Positions 22,124 to 31,141 are shown, counted from the first letter of the stretch. The stretch is 64,000 nucleotides of DNA from an uncultured Christensenellaceae bacterium (GCA_905234985.1 CAJOJQ010000018.1:1-64000); one strand, 5' to 3'. Made by a program: numbers and translations. The notes: a model not told the origin generated them from the sequence alone.

Positions 22124-22901
22124 CCGCCCGCGTGATTTCGTCCCAATGGCGGATCACGCCAATCACCAGCAAATGGCCGGGATACGCCGCGTAAGAAACC
22201 CATTTGGGCAGGCGCAGACGGCGGCGCATGGGAATCGCTATCACCGGCAGCGCTAAAATGGCCCAGAACTGGATGCGGGAAAGATCGTTCAGCAGACCGG
22301 AAGCATAGGGCAAAAAAGAAACTTCCTTGAGCAAGGGAACGCCGAACAATTGCGTCAATTGCAGAGAGCCTTGTCCCCAATACAGGCAGAAGGCGGTCAT
22401 GATGACGGCAAGTGACGAACGGCGCTCCCGGCTGAGATATAGCAGCAGGATGAACAGAACACCTTTCCAGCCGTAGTTTTGATTCACATTGATGATGAAG
22501 GCGGTTAAAATCGCCAGCACAGGCCCCCAATACCGGCTGCCTCTCCGGTTTTCCCGAACCGATACGATGGCATTCAAGCCGAAGAGCAGCTCAAAAAACA
22601 CGTTCAGCTCGTACCAACGGTGGTTCATGGCCCAAAAGTAAACCGGCTGGGACAGGATTCCGGCGATCAAAAGCCGCAGGGCGTATTTCCGTATGTTTCG
22701 GGTGTATTCCACGCCGACGCACAGGCACCAGGCGAACAAGGGGAAGGCCATGCGCCCGATAAGACGCAGTTCATAGACCTTTGGGAAAAACGCCGCTCCC
22801 ACGTGATCCACGATCATACAAGCGATGGCAATGAGTTTGATCAGCCCGGTGTTCTCGTTGCCGCCCGTGCGGGGAAGCGTTTCATTTTTTGTCCCATTCA
22901 T
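22107..22901 (-). CDS. TraX-family integral membrane protein
   Basis: 264 residues with about eight membrane segments. The TraX pattern LIKLIAIACMIVDHVG opens the protein and RLIGRMAFPLFAWC follows. TraX of the F plasmid N-acetylates pilin. Chromosomal Clostridia members are of unknown function and resemble membrane acyltransferases. ATG 22901 was chosen (AAGGAAT 9 nt upstream), because the longer frame to 23123 is low-complexity antisense sequence. No conjugation genes are nearby. Confidence 0.82.
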   Translation of the reverse strand: MNGTKNETLPRTGGNENTGLIKLIAIACMIVDHVGAAFFPKVYELRLIGRMAFPLFAWCLCVGVEYTRNIRKYALRLLIAGILSQPVYFWAMNHRWYELNVFFELLFGLNAIVSVRENRRGSRYWGPVLAILTAFIINVNQNYGWKGVLFILLLYLSRERRSSLAVIMTAFCLYWGQGSLQLTQLFGVPLLKEVSFLPYASGLLNDLSRIQFWAILALPVIAIPMRRRLRLPKWVSYAAYPGHLLVIGVIRHWDEITRAVSQWL

Positions 22902-22963
22902 GACACATAAATTCCTTATCAAAAGCATAGGATAGAGCGGATGGAAGAACCTCCATACATTTC

Positions 22964-23013
22964 CTGTCCCGCCCGATGGGCCGCTGAAAAGGCGCGGCCA
23001 CAGGGCGGGACAG
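22964..23013. repeat. Strong nested palindrome between the nitroreductase and traX-like genes
   Basis: An 11-bp outer stem (22964-22974 with 23003-23013, CTGTCCCGCCC) encloses an inner GGCCGC/GCGGCC pairing. A plus-strand T-run follows at 23025-23034. It fills most of the 128-bp gap. It may act as a terminator or be a palindromic repeat. Confidence 0.6.
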
Positions 23014-23029
23014 ACAATTTTGGGTTTTT

Positions 23030-23590
23030 TTAATCTACGTAGGAAATCCGGTCTTCTTTGACTGCGTGGGCGTCCTTGGTATCCGCGGGCACGCCGATGG
23101 CGATGGCGATGACAAAATCCCACCCTTCGGGAAAATGGAGAGCCTGCCGGAACGCGTCGGCCTTTTCCCCGGCGAAAGCGTCCCGGGGCATGCCCAGGAT
23201 CACGCTGCCAAGGCCTAAGCTTTCCGCCGCTAAGGCGATATTTTCCACGGCGATGCCGCCGTCGATGGGTGTGTAGGGGTTATCCGGCATGCCGGAAATG
23301 AAAATCACCGTGGGCGCGTGGTAAAACACATGAAATTTGCTGTCGGCGAACCGGGGACTGCGTTTGTCGGCGCCGCGCTTCATCATCTGTTCCCACACGG
23401 CCCGGTTCATTTCATCCAGCAAGCCCTGATTGCGAACTACGGTAAAATGCCAGGGCTGGCGGTTCACGGCGGAGGGGGATTCTACCGCCGCTTTCAGAAT
23501 AGCGTTCAATTGTTCTTCTGTGATCGGGGTGCTTTCGTAGGCGCGGTGGCTGCGGCGGGCGGAAATCAGGCGCAGGGTCTCGTTGCTCAT
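23030..23590 (-). CDS. Nitroreductase-family FMN oxidoreductase
   Basis: 186 residues. The opening SARRSHRAYESTPITEEQL and SPSAVNRQPWHFTVV are the FMN-binding blocks of the family. IALAAESLGLGSVILGMP is the second conserved block. It reduces nitro compounds, quinones or similar electrophiles with NAD(P)H, and the natural substrate is unknown. The length is typical. AGGAGG lies upstream of ATG 23590. It is divergent from tadA. Confidence 0.9.
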   Translation of the reverse strand: MSNETLRLISARRSHRAYESTPITEEQLNAILKAAVESPSAVNRQPWHFTVVRNQGLLDEMNRAVWEQMMKRGADKRSPRFADSKFHVFYHAPTVIFISGMPDNPYTPIDGGIAVENIALAAESLGLGSVILGMPRDAFAGEKADAFRQALHFPEGWDFVIAIAIGVPADTKDAHAVKEDRISYVD

Positions 23591-23602
23591 AGTTTTTCCT
23601 CC

Positions 23603-23631
23603 TTGCTTTCAAATGGGCGTTATGGTATAGT
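23603..23631 (+). promoter_or_regulatory. Sigma-A promoter of tadA
   Basis: TTGCTT (23603-23608), a 17-bp spacer, and TATAGT (23626-23631) preceded by TGG. It starts 20 bp upstream of the GTG. Confidence 0.65.
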
Positions 23632-23651
23632 TGGGCGGGTGGTGATAGGAA

Positions 23652-24107
23652 GTGCTTAAGCATGAAGCCTTTATGCGGGAAGCGCTGCTGGAAGCGAAAA
23701 AAGACGAAAACGAGGTGCCGGTTGGCGCGGTGGTGGTGTATGACGGGCGCGTGATCGCCCGGGCGCACAACGAACGGGAGGGCAACCGTCCCTTCGCCCA
23801 TGCCGAAATGCTGGCAATGGAACGGGCTTGCCAGGCCCTGGGCGCCCGCCGCCTGCACGGGTGTACCCTGTACGTGACCCTGGAACCCTGCCCCATGTGC
23901 GCCGGAGCGCTGATGATGGCGGAGGTCGAAGCCTGCGTGTTCGGGGCGTACGATCCCCGCCAGGGCTGCTGCGGCAGCGTTTACGCCCTGCCGGAGGACC
24001 CCGCCTTTTTCCATCGCGTGCCCTGCGCCGGAGGCGTGCTGGAGCAGCCCTGCCGGGAAGCCTTAAACGGCTTTTTTCAGAAGAAGCGCTTCCAGACCTC
24101 AGTATAG
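23652..24107 (+). CDS. tadA: tRNA-specific adenosine deaminase TadA
   Basis: 151 residues. Converts A34 to inosine in the tRNA-Arg(ACG) wobble position. The zinc site is complete: His50-Ala-Glu52 (proton shuttle) and Cys80/Cys83 in LEPCPMCAGAL. NEREGNRPFAHAEM is the TadA-type loop. The start is GTG 23652 behind ATAGGAA, the only start that keeps the N-terminal helix. Confidence 0.93.
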   Translation: MLKHEAFMREALLEAKKDENEVPVGAVVVYDGRVIARAHNEREGNRPFAHAEMLAMERACQALGARRLHGCTLYVTLEPCPMCAGALMMAEVEACVFGAYDPRQGCCGSVYALPEDPAFFHRVPCAGGVLEQPCREALNGFFQKKRFQTSV

Positions 24108-24206
24108 CACGTTTTTCTTTTCGTTGGCAAGCGCCGGAAAAACGTAAAAAGAAAAAGAGCAAATCGTGAACAGAGTGTAACATTCGCCCATATACCGGAA
24201 AAACGC

Positions 24207-24235
24207 TTGCGAAACACGCGAACCTGTGCCATAAT
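24207..24235 (+). promoter_or_regulatory. Sigma-A promoter of the foldase gene
   Basis: TTGCGA (24207-24212), a 17-bp spacer, and CATAAT (24230-24235), 50 bp before the ATG. Confidence 0.65.
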
Positions 24236-24284
24236 AGGAACGCGAATGACCCCGTTCCACCGGGGAGAAAAGAGAGGAACCTTT

Positions 24285-25547
24285 ATGATCCGTCATCTGA
24301 ACCGAATTTGGGCGCTGTGCATGGCGCTGGTGCTGGCGCTGGGCTGCTGTGCCGCCGTTGCCGAGGAAACTGCGGAAAACCCCGTGCTGGTCACCATGGA
24401 CGGCGAGGAATACCGCCTTGAAACCATAAAAGACGTGCTGGATCAGCTGGTCAGCGCGGGCTATGCCGCCGAAGATGACTATGAACTGGCCATCGAGTAC
24501 TTTGTGCAGGATAAGACGGTGCAAAGCAAAATCACCGAATGGGGCCTGGATCAGTTTACCGAAGAAGAGCTGGAAGCCTTCCGCAACGAAGCCCACAGCG
24601 AATGGGAAAGCGCCATTGATTCTTACGTGAGCTATTTCCTGACGGAGGACACCGACGAAGCCCGCGCCCAGGTTCGTGAAGAAGGCGCGGCCTATTTCGC
24701 CGCCTACGGGTACAGCGAGGAAGCGTTCGAGGAAAACCTGAAGGTGAACGCGACCTATGACAAGTTAGAGAAGAAGATCCTGGAAGGCAAGGACACGGCA
24801 GTTTCCGAAGAAGCGATCCGCGCCGAATTTGAAGCCACCGCCGCCCAGCATCAGGCCGCCGTGGAAGGCAACGTGGCCCTCTACGAGCTGTACAAGGCTT
24901 ACTACGGCATGGAATTCTGGTATACCCCCGAGGGCTACCGGAGCATCATCCACATCCTGATGAAGGTGGACGACGCGCTTTTGACCGCGTACACCGAAGC
25001 CCAGGCCGCCTATGAGGAAAGCAAAAGCGAAGAAAAACCGGACGGCGACGCCGAAAAGAAGGCCGCTATGGAAACCGCCAAGGCCGCGGTGCTGGCCAGC
25101 AAGCAGGCGGAGATCGACGATATTTACGCCCGTCTGGAAAAGGGTGAAAGCTTTGTGGATCTGATCGCCCAGTACGGCGAAGACACCGGCATGGCCGACC
25201 CCGCCACCCTGGCCGAGGGCTATCTGGTACACAAGGACAGCGTGATCTATGACGCCGCCTTTACCGCCGCCGCGTTCAGCGAAAAAATGCAGAAGCCCGG
25301 CGATTTCTCCGATCCGGTGATCGGCTCCTACGGCATCCACATCCTGTATTACCAGAAGGATATTCCGGGCGGCACGATTGATCTGTCCGAAGAAATCAGC
25401 GCGGAAATCCAGGAGTCCCTTTATACGGAAAAGGTCAATTCCTTCTATAAGGAAGCGCTGGAAGCCTGGAAGGCCGAACATCAAATCGTGTACAACCAGG
25501 AAGCCATCGACGCCCTGACCGCCGTTCAGGAAGCCACTGCGGAATAA
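24285..25547 (+). CDS. Secreted parvulin-type peptidyl-prolyl isomerase (PrsA/SurA-like foldase)
   Basis: 420 residues. A signal peptide of about 27 residues ends CCAAVAEE. An alpha-helical chaperone part (about 30-215) is followed by a PpiC rotamase domain (about 225-375) with the YRSIIHILMKVD and SYGIHILYYQKD motifs. A charged insertion (KSEEKPDGDAEKK) interrupts the domain near 265. It should fold secreted proteins outside the membrane, such as the xylanase or PBP encoded here. Unlike Bacillus PrsA it has no clear lipobox. It has its own promoter and terminator. Confidence 0.85.
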   Translation: MIRHLNRIWALCMALVLALGCCAAVAEETAENPVLVTMDGEEYRLETIKDVLDQLVSAGYAAEDDYELAIEYFVQDKTVQSKITEWGLDQFTEEELEAFRNEAHSEWESAIDSYVSYFLTEDTDEARAQVREEGAAYFAAYGYSEEAFEENLKVNATYDKLEKKILEGKDTAVSEEAIRAEFEATAAQHQAAVEGNVALYELYKAYYGMEFWYTPEGYRSIIHILMKVDDALLTAYTEAQAAYEESKSEEKPDGDAEKKAAMETAKAAVLASKQAEIDDIYARLEKGESFVDLIAQYGEDTGMADPATLAEGYLVHKDSVIYDAAFTAAAFSEKMQKPGDFSDPVIGSYGIHILYYQKDIPGGTIDLSEEISAEIQESLYTEKVNSFYKEALEAWKAEHQIVYNQEAIDALTAVQEATAE

Positions 25548-25555
25548 ACCGTTTG

Positions 25556-25604
25556 CGCAAAGAAAAACGCCTCTGCCGATTGAGCAGGGGCGATTTTCTT
25601 TGCG
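25556..25604. terminator. Bidirectional terminator between the foldase gene and livF
   Basis: A long, nearly symmetrical stem (CGCAAAGAAAA, then CGCC-CTGC, with their complements) with A-runs on the left and T-runs on the right. It can stop transcription from both convergent genes. Confidence 0.8.
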
Positions 25605-25610
25605 GTCGCG

Positions 25611-26330
25611 TCAGGTTGCGCTGCGTTTTTTCCCTAAATAGGCTTCCTTCACCTGGGGATTGTCCAGCAATTCCCTGCCGGTGCCGTGCATGGTGATGTT
25701 GCCCGTTTCCAGCACGTAGGCGGAATCGGCGATGCGCAGGGCGGCGTTGGCGTTCTGCTCCACCAGCAGGATGGTGATGCCTTCCTCGTGCAGGGTCTGG
25801 ATAATGCGGAAAATGTCACGGATCACCAGGGGCGCGAGGCCCAGGGAAGGTTCGTCCATCATCAGCAGCTTGGGCCGCATCATCATGGCGCGGCCCACGG
25901 CCAGCATCTGCTGCTCGCCGCCGGACAGGGTGCCCGCGGGCTGCCAGGAGCGCTCCTTCAAGCGGGGAAACAGCTGATATACATGGTCAATATCGGGATC
26001 CAAATCGTCCTTGCGCAGATACGCGCCGATTTTCAGGTTTTCCAGCACCGTCAGGTTGGGAAACACCCGCCGTCCCTCCGGCACCATGCCGATGCCCTCG
26101 GATACGATTTTTTGGGGGCTTTGGCCGCTGATGACCTGGCCGTCGTAGGTGATGGTGCCGTCCTGGATGGGCACCAGGCCCGAAATGGCCCGCAGGGTGG
26201 TGGATTTGCCCGCACCGTTTGCGCCGATCAGGGTGACGATCTCGCCCTTTTCCACGCTCAGGGAAATGCCCTTGATTGCTTCGATGCCGCCATAGCTGAC
26301 CTTTAAATCCTTGATATACAGCAGGCTCAT
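25611..26330 (-). CDS. livF: Branched-chain amino acid ABC transporter ATPase LivF
   Basis: 239 residues. Walker A GANGAGKST, signature LSGGEQQML, Walker B LLMMDEPSLGLAP. LivF-type opening LYIKDLKVSYGGIEAIKGIS. One of the two ATPases of the HAAT importer. Its start overlaps the livG stop by 4 bp. Last gene of the liv operon. Confidence 0.95.
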   Translation of the reverse strand: MSLLYIKDLKVSYGGIEAIKGISLSVEKGEIVTLIGANGAGKSTTLRAISGLVPIQDGTITYDGQVISGQSPQKIVSEGIGMVPEGRRVFPNLTVLENLKIGAYLRKDDLDPDIDHVYQLFPRLKERSWQPAGTLSGGEQQMLAVGRAMMMRPKLLMMDEPSLGLAPLVIRDIFRIIQTLHEEGITILLVEQNANAALRIADSAYVLETGNITMHGTGRELLDNPQVKEAYLGKKRSAT

Positions 26331-27169
26331 TCGTCATTCCCTCCCAAATAGGCGTCGATGACCTTCTGATCGTTCTGAATCTCCTCCGGCGTGCCCTCGG
26401 CGATCAGCTTGCCGAACTCCACCACATAGATGCGATCCGAAATGCCCATGACCAGATCCATATGATGCTCGATCACGAACACGGTCAAGTCAAAATCCTT
26501 CTTGATCTTCTGGATGAACGCGCCTAACTCCAGCGTTTCCTGGGGATTCATGCCCGCCGCCGGTTCGTCCAGCAAAAGCAATGTGGGTTCCGTGGCAAGC
26601 GCTCGGGCGATTTCCAGGCGGCGCTGCATGCCGTAGGGAAGCGAGGTGGCCTTTTCGTTGGCCATGTCCTTCAGGCCCACGATATCCAGCAGGTCGGTGG
26701 TTTTGATGCGGTTGCGCATTTCCTCCTTGCCGTTCAGGTGAAGGGCGGAGGTGAACACGTTGCTGGTCCTGCGCAGGTGGGTGGCGATGAGTACGTTTTC
26801 AAAGGCCGTCTGGCTCTTAAACAGGCGAATGTTCTGGAAGGTGCGGGCGATGCCCAATTTTGTGATCTTGTCGGGCGTCATCACCACGCGCATGCCGGAA
26901 AACTTATCCGGGTCGGACCCGGCGTACAGGTGCTTCATTTTGCCGGTGGGATGATTGGCGGCGATCACCTTATCATGGAAATACACCGCGCCGTTGGTGG
27001 GCTGGTATACGCCGGTGACGCAGTTGAAGGCCGTGGTTTTTCCCGCGCCGTTGGGGCCGATCAGCGCCACGATCTCCCCCTTGTCCACGTGCATGGAAAA
27101 ATCGTTCACGGCCACCACGCCGCCGAACTGCATCGTAATATTTTCCAGCCGCAGCACGTTTTCGCTCAT
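26327..27169 (-). CDS. livG: Branched-chain amino acid ABC transporter ATPase LivG
   Basis: 280 residues. Walker A GPNGAGKTT, Walker B LLLDEPAAGMNP, and the LivG-typical insertion with IARTFQNIRLF. The second ATPase of the importer. It overlaps livM and livF by 4 bp at each end, so translation is coupled. Confidence 0.95.
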   Translation of the reverse strand: MSENVLRLENITMQFGGVVAVNDFSMHVDKGEIVALIGPNGAGKTTAFNCVTGVYQPTNGAVYFHDKVIAANHPTGKMKHLYAGSDPDKFSGMRVVMTPDKITKLGIARTFQNIRLFKSQTAFENVLIATHLRRTSNVFTSALHLNGKEEMRNRIKTTDLLDIVGLKDMANEKATSLPYGMQRRLEIARALATEPTLLLLDEPAAGMNPQETLELGAFIQKIKKDFDLTVFVIEHHMDLVMGISDRIYVVEFGKLIAEGTPEEIQNDQKVIDAYLGGNDE

Positions 27170-28281
27170 TGCTTCGCCCCCCTTTCGGCTTTACTGTCCG
27201 CGCCCATGTCCCATAGCTCCCTGTCCCCCATGATGCCCCGGCGGAAGAACAGCACCACGATCATGATGATGACGGAGAAGACCACCAGGCGGAAGCCGTT
27301 GCGAAGCAGCGGCACTTCAAAATTGCCGATCATCTGCTTTTCATCCAGGAACCTGAGCCACCATTCGGAGCAGGCAACGAACAGGAAGGAGGACAAAACG
27401 CTGCCCGTAATGGATCCAACGCCGCCGATGACCACGATGAGCAAAATCTCATAGGTCATAGCGGAAGTGAAGCTCTTGGCCTGCACGGTGGTCTGGTACA
27501 TGGCGAGCATGGCCCCGCCCACCCCGGCAAAGAAGGAGGAGATGCAGAAGGCCAGTTGCTTGTGGTGGGCCAGATTGATGCCCATGGCCTCGGCGGCCAC
27601 CTCGTCGTCCCGGATGGCTTTGAAGGCCCGGCCATAGTTGGAGCGGATGAGCATCACGATCAGGAAAATGCACACGCCCGCAATGATGAAGGGGATCAGG
27701 GTGGATAAGTACACGATCACCTTCCCGTTCGCGTCCTTGATGTTGAAATCGTTAAAGCTGGGGAACAGGCGCAGCATGTTGGAGCCGTTGGTCAGGGGGC
27801 CTAAGTTGTTCCACTGGAAGATGGCGCGGATGATCTCGGCAAAGCCCAAGGTGGCGATCGCCAAATAGTCGCTTTTCAGCCGCAGCACGGGCAGGCCGAT
27901 CAGGAAGGCGAAAAACGCCGCCGCAAGGCCGGACAGGATCATGGCGATGACCACGGGCACCGTGAACTGCACCAGGCCGCCGTTAAAATACTGGTAAACC
28001 TGGGCGCGCACGTCCAGCGGAATGGTGAAAATGCCGTACACGTAAGCGCCGATGAGCATAAAGCCCGCCTGGCCCAGGGAGAAAATGCCCGTAAAGCCGT
28101 TGAGCAGGTTCATGGACACGGCCACCAGCGCGTAGGTAGCGCCTTTTTTCAGCACCGTGAACAGCATGGAGGAGGGCGGCATAATCTGCTCTGAGATAAA
28201 CACAGCCGCGTAAATCAGCGCGACCACCACCCAGGTCACAATAAAGGGGCGCTTGGATTGCTCTTTGTTCATTCTGCTCAC
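27166..28281 (-). CDS. livM: Branched-chain amino acid ABC transporter permease LivM
   Basis: 371 residues with about ten membrane segments. Family blocks GFTGIFSLGQAGFMLIGAYVYG and AIRDDEVAAEAMGIN (the coupling helix that docks on the ATPases). It is somewhat longer than usual at the C-terminus, with a polar tail. One base separates it from livH. Confidence 0.93.
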   Translation of the reverse strand: MSRMNKEQSKRPFIVTWVVVALIYAAVFISEQIMPPSSMLFTVLKKGATYALVAVSMNLLNGFTGIFSLGQAGFMLIGAYVYGIFTIPLDVRAQVYQYFNGGLVQFTVPVVIAMILSGLAAAFFAFLIGLPVLRLKSDYLAIATLGFAEIIRAIFQWNNLGPLTNGSNMLRLFPSFNDFNIKDANGKVIVYLSTLIPFIIAGVCIFLIVMLIRSNYGRAFKAIRDDEVAAEAMGINLAHHKQLAFCISSFFAGVGGAMLAMYQTTVQAKSFTSAMTYEILLIVVIGGVGSITGSVLSSFLFVACSEWWLRFLDEKQMIGNFEVPLLRNGFRLVVFSVIIMIVVLFFRRGIMGDRELWDMGADSKAERGAKQ

Positions 28282-28282
28282 C

Positions 28283-29206
28283 TCACACCTTATCCGTGGC
28301 CGCTTCGCCGAACAGACCCGTCGGCTTGACCACCAGAATCACGATCAGCAGCGCGAATGTGAACGCGTCGGAGAAGGTGGCAAGGCCCAGGGGCTTGTCG
28401 ATCAGGCCGGATATGAACAGGATCACGTCCAGGCCCTTGATGATGTTCTCCATGATGCCGATGATGAACGCGCCGATCACCGCCCCGGGAATGGAGCCGA
28501 TGCCGCCGAACACCGCCGCCACGAAGGCTTTCAGGCCCGGCATGGCGCCGGAGGTCTGGATCACGGTGGAATAATTGGTGAAATACAGCACGCTGCCCAC
28601 ACCCGCTAAGAAGGAGCCGATGACGAACGTGGCGGAAATCACGTTGTTGATCTTGATGCCCATGAGCTGGCTGGTTTCAAAATCCTTGCTGACGGCGCGC
28701 ATTGCCATGCCGATTTTGGTTTTGTTGATGAGCGTTACCAGGGCCGCCACCAGAATGATCACCAGGATGGGCGTGATGACCGTGACCAGCTTGGTTTTCG
28801 CCGCGTCAAGCACGATGGTTTCCGAAATCCAGGGAATGGTGGGATACTGCTTGTTCAGGCCGCCGGTGATATACAGCACCAGATTTTGCAGGGTATAGCT
28901 GACGCCGATGGCGGAAATCATTACGCTCATGCGGGGGGCGGAGCGCAGGGGCTTATAGGCGATCCGCTCGATCAGGAAGCCCACAAGCGCCGTAACGATC
29001 AGCACAAGCGGAATGGACAGCCAAAGCGGCACGCCCGCCGCCACGATATACACCATCACGATGCCTGCCACCATGAACACGTCGCCGTGGGCGAAGTTGA
29101 TCAGGCGCAGAATGCCGTAAACCATGGTGTATCCAATGGCGATCAGCGCGTATTGCCCGCCTACGGATATACCGGAAAGCAGGTAAGGGAAAACGGTATC
29201 CCACAC
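28283..29206 (-). CDS. livH: Branched-chain amino acid ABC transporter permease LivH
   Basis: 307 residues with about eight membrane segments. LivH motifs GILRLINFAHGDVFM and MRAVSKDFETSQLMGI. It pairs with LivM to form the channel. It is separated from livK by 112 bp that hold a strong hairpin, so livHMGF is probably expressed below livK. Confidence 0.94.
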   Translation of the reverse strand: MWDTVFPYLLSGISVGGQYALIAIGYTMVYGILRLINFAHGDVFMVAGIVMVYIVAAGVPLWLSIPLVLIVTALVGFLIERIAYKPLRSAPRMSVMISAIGVSYTLQNLVLYITGGLNKQYPTIPWISETIVLDAAKTKLVTVITPILVIILVAALVTLINKTKIGMAMRAVSKDFETSQLMGIKINNVISATFVIGSFLAGVGSVLYFTNYSTVIQTSGAMPGLKAFVAAVFGGIGSIPGAVIGAFIIGIMENIIKGLDVILFISGLIDKPLGLATFSDAFTFALLIVILVVKPTGLFGEAATDKV

Positions 29207-29255
29207 GGTCGGAACACTCCCTTTCGTTCAAACGATACGATTACGATATAGAACC

Positions 29256-29283
29256 GCGGCGGAAGCGAGCCTGCTTCCGCCGC
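29256..29283 (-). terminator. Hairpin between livK and livH
   Basis: A perfect 11-bp GC-rich stem (29256-29266 with 29273-29283) with a 6-nt loop and no T-run. More likely a stabiliser of the livK message or a partial attenuator than a full terminator. Confidence 0.65.
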
Positions 29284-29318
29284 AGAACGCGAATTATCAA
29301 ATGATTCGCAGCACGGTC

Positions 29319-30476
29319 TCAGTCAACCGTCTGTTCGGAAACGAACATCCATTCACCGGTGGCGTTGTCAATGGTCTTGACGAAGGCGGAGGTGCGGATG
29401 GCGTCGCCGTTTTCATCAAAGGCAATGTGACCGGACACGCCGTCGATTTCCACGGAAGGCAGGATTGCCATCACAGCGGCGGAATCAATGGTGCCGGCGG
29501 CCTTCAGCGCTTCCAGCGCCATGTAGTAGCCGTCATAGCCCATCACGGACACGGCCGCGATCATATCGTTGCCGCCGTTGTTGGTCAGGGCTTCGGCGTC
29601 GCTGTTCATCCAGGCCTTGAAGCCCGCGTCGAATTCAGCGTTGGCGCCTTCCTGATAGAAGGTGGTGATGATGATCTTCACGTTGGTGCCGGTAGCGGCC
29701 TGCGCCACCACGTTGCTGTCCAGGGTATCGCCGCCTAAGATGGGGATTTCCAGCCCCTGGCCCGCGGCCTGGGAAATGATCTGGGTGGAGTAGGCAATGG
29801 ACACGGGGCAGAAGAACACGTCCGCGCTGTACATGGCGGCGTTGGTCAGGTAGGAGGTAAAGTCAGAGTTGCCGGTGGGGAAGTCTTCTTTGATGACGGT
29901 GCCACCCAGGGCTTCAAAGGCCTGCTTAAAGTAGGTGATCAGGCCCTGGTCATAGTCGTTGCCCAACTCGCCCAGGCAGTACGCGGTGGTGGCGCCCAGG
30001 GTCTTGGAAGCGTAGTTAGCCAGAACGGTGCCCTGGAAGGGATCCAGGAAGCATACGCGGAAGTAGTGGCTGTTGCCGGCGGTCACCTGAGGATTGGTGC
30101 AGGTCAGGCCGATGGCTGGGATTTTGGCGTCGGCAAAATACTGGGAACCGGCAATGGATACGCCGGAGCCGTAGGAACCCAGCACCACGCTCACGTTTTC
30201 AGAAACCAGCTTCTGCGCGGCAGAGGGGGCCTTGTCGGTGGAGGAGCCGTTGTCCGCCTGGACAAGCTCTACTTTGTATTCCACGCCGCCGATGGTCACG
30301 GTGGGGGTCACAACGTTGGCGTACTGCACGCCCAGGGCTTCCTGCTTGCCGCCCGCGCCGGAGTCGCCGGAGGCGGGTTCATACACGCCGATCTTCACGA
30401 CGGGCATATCGTCCGCCACAGCGAAAACGGGCGCCATCAGCGCGAGGATCATGATCAGAGCCAGAATCTTTTTCAT
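29319..30476 (-). CDS. livK: Branched-chain amino acid ABC transporter substrate-binding protein LivK
   Basis: 385 residues from ATG 30476 (GGAG 9 nt upstream; ATG 30485 is too close to it). A signal peptide ends APVFAVADD. The periplasmic-binding fold of type I opens VVKIGVYEPASGD. The serine-containing ligand loop is in VVLGSYGSGVSIAG, and GLTCTNPQVT is the next conserved site. There is no lipobox, so membrane attachment is unclear. First gene of the operon and probably the most expressed. Confidence 0.92.
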   Translation of the reverse strand: MKKILALIMILALMAPVFAVADDMPVVKIGVYEPASGDSGAGGKQEALGVQYANVVTPTVTIGGVEYKVELVQADNGSSTDKAPSAAQKLVSENVSVVLGSYGSGVSIAGSQYFADAKIPAIGLTCTNPQVTAGNSHYFRVCFLDPFQGTVLANYASKTLGATTAYCLGELGNDYDQGLITYFKQAFEALGGTVIKEDFPTGNSDFTSYLTNAAMYSADVFFCPVSIAYSTQIISQAAGQGLEIPILGGDTLDSNVVAQAATGTNVKIIITTFYQEGANAEFDAGFKAWMNSDAEALTNNGGNDMIAAVSVMGYDGYYMALEALKAAGTIDSAAVMAILPSVEIDGVSGHIAFDENGDAIRTSAFVKTIDNATGEWMFVSEQTVD

Positions 30477-30512
30477 GGGTTTCATCTCCTATTTCTAAGG
30501 TTTTCGCATTGC

Positions 30513-30541
30513 ATCATACAATTTTTTCGGTCATTTTACAA
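30513..30541 (-). promoter_or_regulatory. Promoter of the liv operon
   Basis: Read on the minus strand: TTGTAA (30541-30536), a 17-bp spacer, and TATGAT (30518-30513), 37 bp upstream of the livK ATG. Confidence 0.65.
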
Positions 30542-30609
30542 GTAATTACGAAAAAAAATGCAAATCAGATACAATATGTTCTTTTTCGCGGCGCGATCGG
30601 CGCACGCAA

Positions 30610-30640
30610 AAAGCCGCGGGCGTTTCCGTCGCGCGGCTTT
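30610..30640 (-). terminator. Terminator of the HPr-like gene
   Basis: A 9-bp stem (AAAGCCGCG with CGCGGCTTT) ending in TTTTT on the minus strand, 19 bp after the stop. Confidence 0.75.
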
Positions 30641-30658
30641 GCTGCGCTACATGGCAAA

Positions 30659-30886
30659 TCAGATGGTAAAGGGCTGGATGTCGGCGATCAGATCGTCGCA
30701 GTTATCTTCGTAAACATCCATGGTGATGGGCTTGCTCAGATCCAGGGAGAAAATGCCCAGGATGGACTTTGCGTCTACCACATGGCGGCCGGCCCGCAGG
30801 TCCACTTCATAGGGATACCGGTTCACCGTGTTTACGAAAGTTTTCACTTCCTCGGCAAAGCTGAGCTTGATGGGTACAGAGCGCAT
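30659..30886 (-). CDS. HPr-like protein lacking the phosphoryl-accepting His
   Basis: 75 residues. The second half matches HPr: VDAKSILGIFSLDL contains the Ser46-type regulatory site and the hydrophobic patch that contacts CcpA and enzyme I. The N-terminal active-site block with His15 (HARPA in HPr) is absent, replaced by SFAEEVKTFV. It therefore cannot carry phosphate in the PTS in the normal way. It may be regulatory, like Crh of Bacillus, which also lacks His15. ATG 30886 follows AGGAGGTG. It is a single-gene unit. Confidence 0.8.
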   Translation of the reverse strand: MRSVPIKLSFAEEVKTFVNTVNRYPYEVDLRAGRHVVDAKSILGIFSLDLSKPITMDVYEDNCDDLIADIQPFTI

Positions 30887-30920
30887 GGAAAACGCACCTC
30901 CTCTTTCGATGTCGAATCTT

Positions 30921-30949
30921 ATTTTACCGCAAGTATGGAAAAAAAGCAA
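30921..30949 (-). promoter_or_regulatory. Promoter of the HPr-like gene
   Basis: Minus strand: TTGCTT (30949-30944), a 17-bp spacer, and TAAAAT (30926-30921). Confidence 0.5.
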
Positions 30950-31072
30950 CTGAAATGTTGTAAATGCTGCAATTTTTTATCATTTTACACAGATTGGCGC
31001 GCAAATATCTCGCTGATCTTGAAAAAAAACCGCTCTATGGTTGAGCGGGAAGCTGCCGAAGGAGATCCGTTC

Positions 31073-31101
31073 TTGAAATCAGGCCGGGATTGGCGTATAA
31101 T
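31073..31101 (+). promoter_or_regulatory. Sigma-A promoter of the small acidic protein and kinase genes
   Basis: TTGAAA (31073-31078), a 17-bp spacer, and TATAAT (31096-31101), 40 bp before the ATG. A TTGGAGG site follows. Confidence 0.78.
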
Positions 31102-31141
31102 CAAGATATCTTAAATTAGAAGCAATTGGAGGCGTCAGCAC

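Noticed and set aside
22107-22901. Conjugative element implied by the TraX-like gene
   Set aside because: No relaxase, coupling protein or pilus genes are nearby. TraX-like genes are common on Clostridia chromosomes.
24108-24206. SRP RNA downstream of tadA
   Set aside because: This is a common position in Bacillota, but the GGAAG/AGCAG tetraloop core is absent and the region is only AT-rich spacer.
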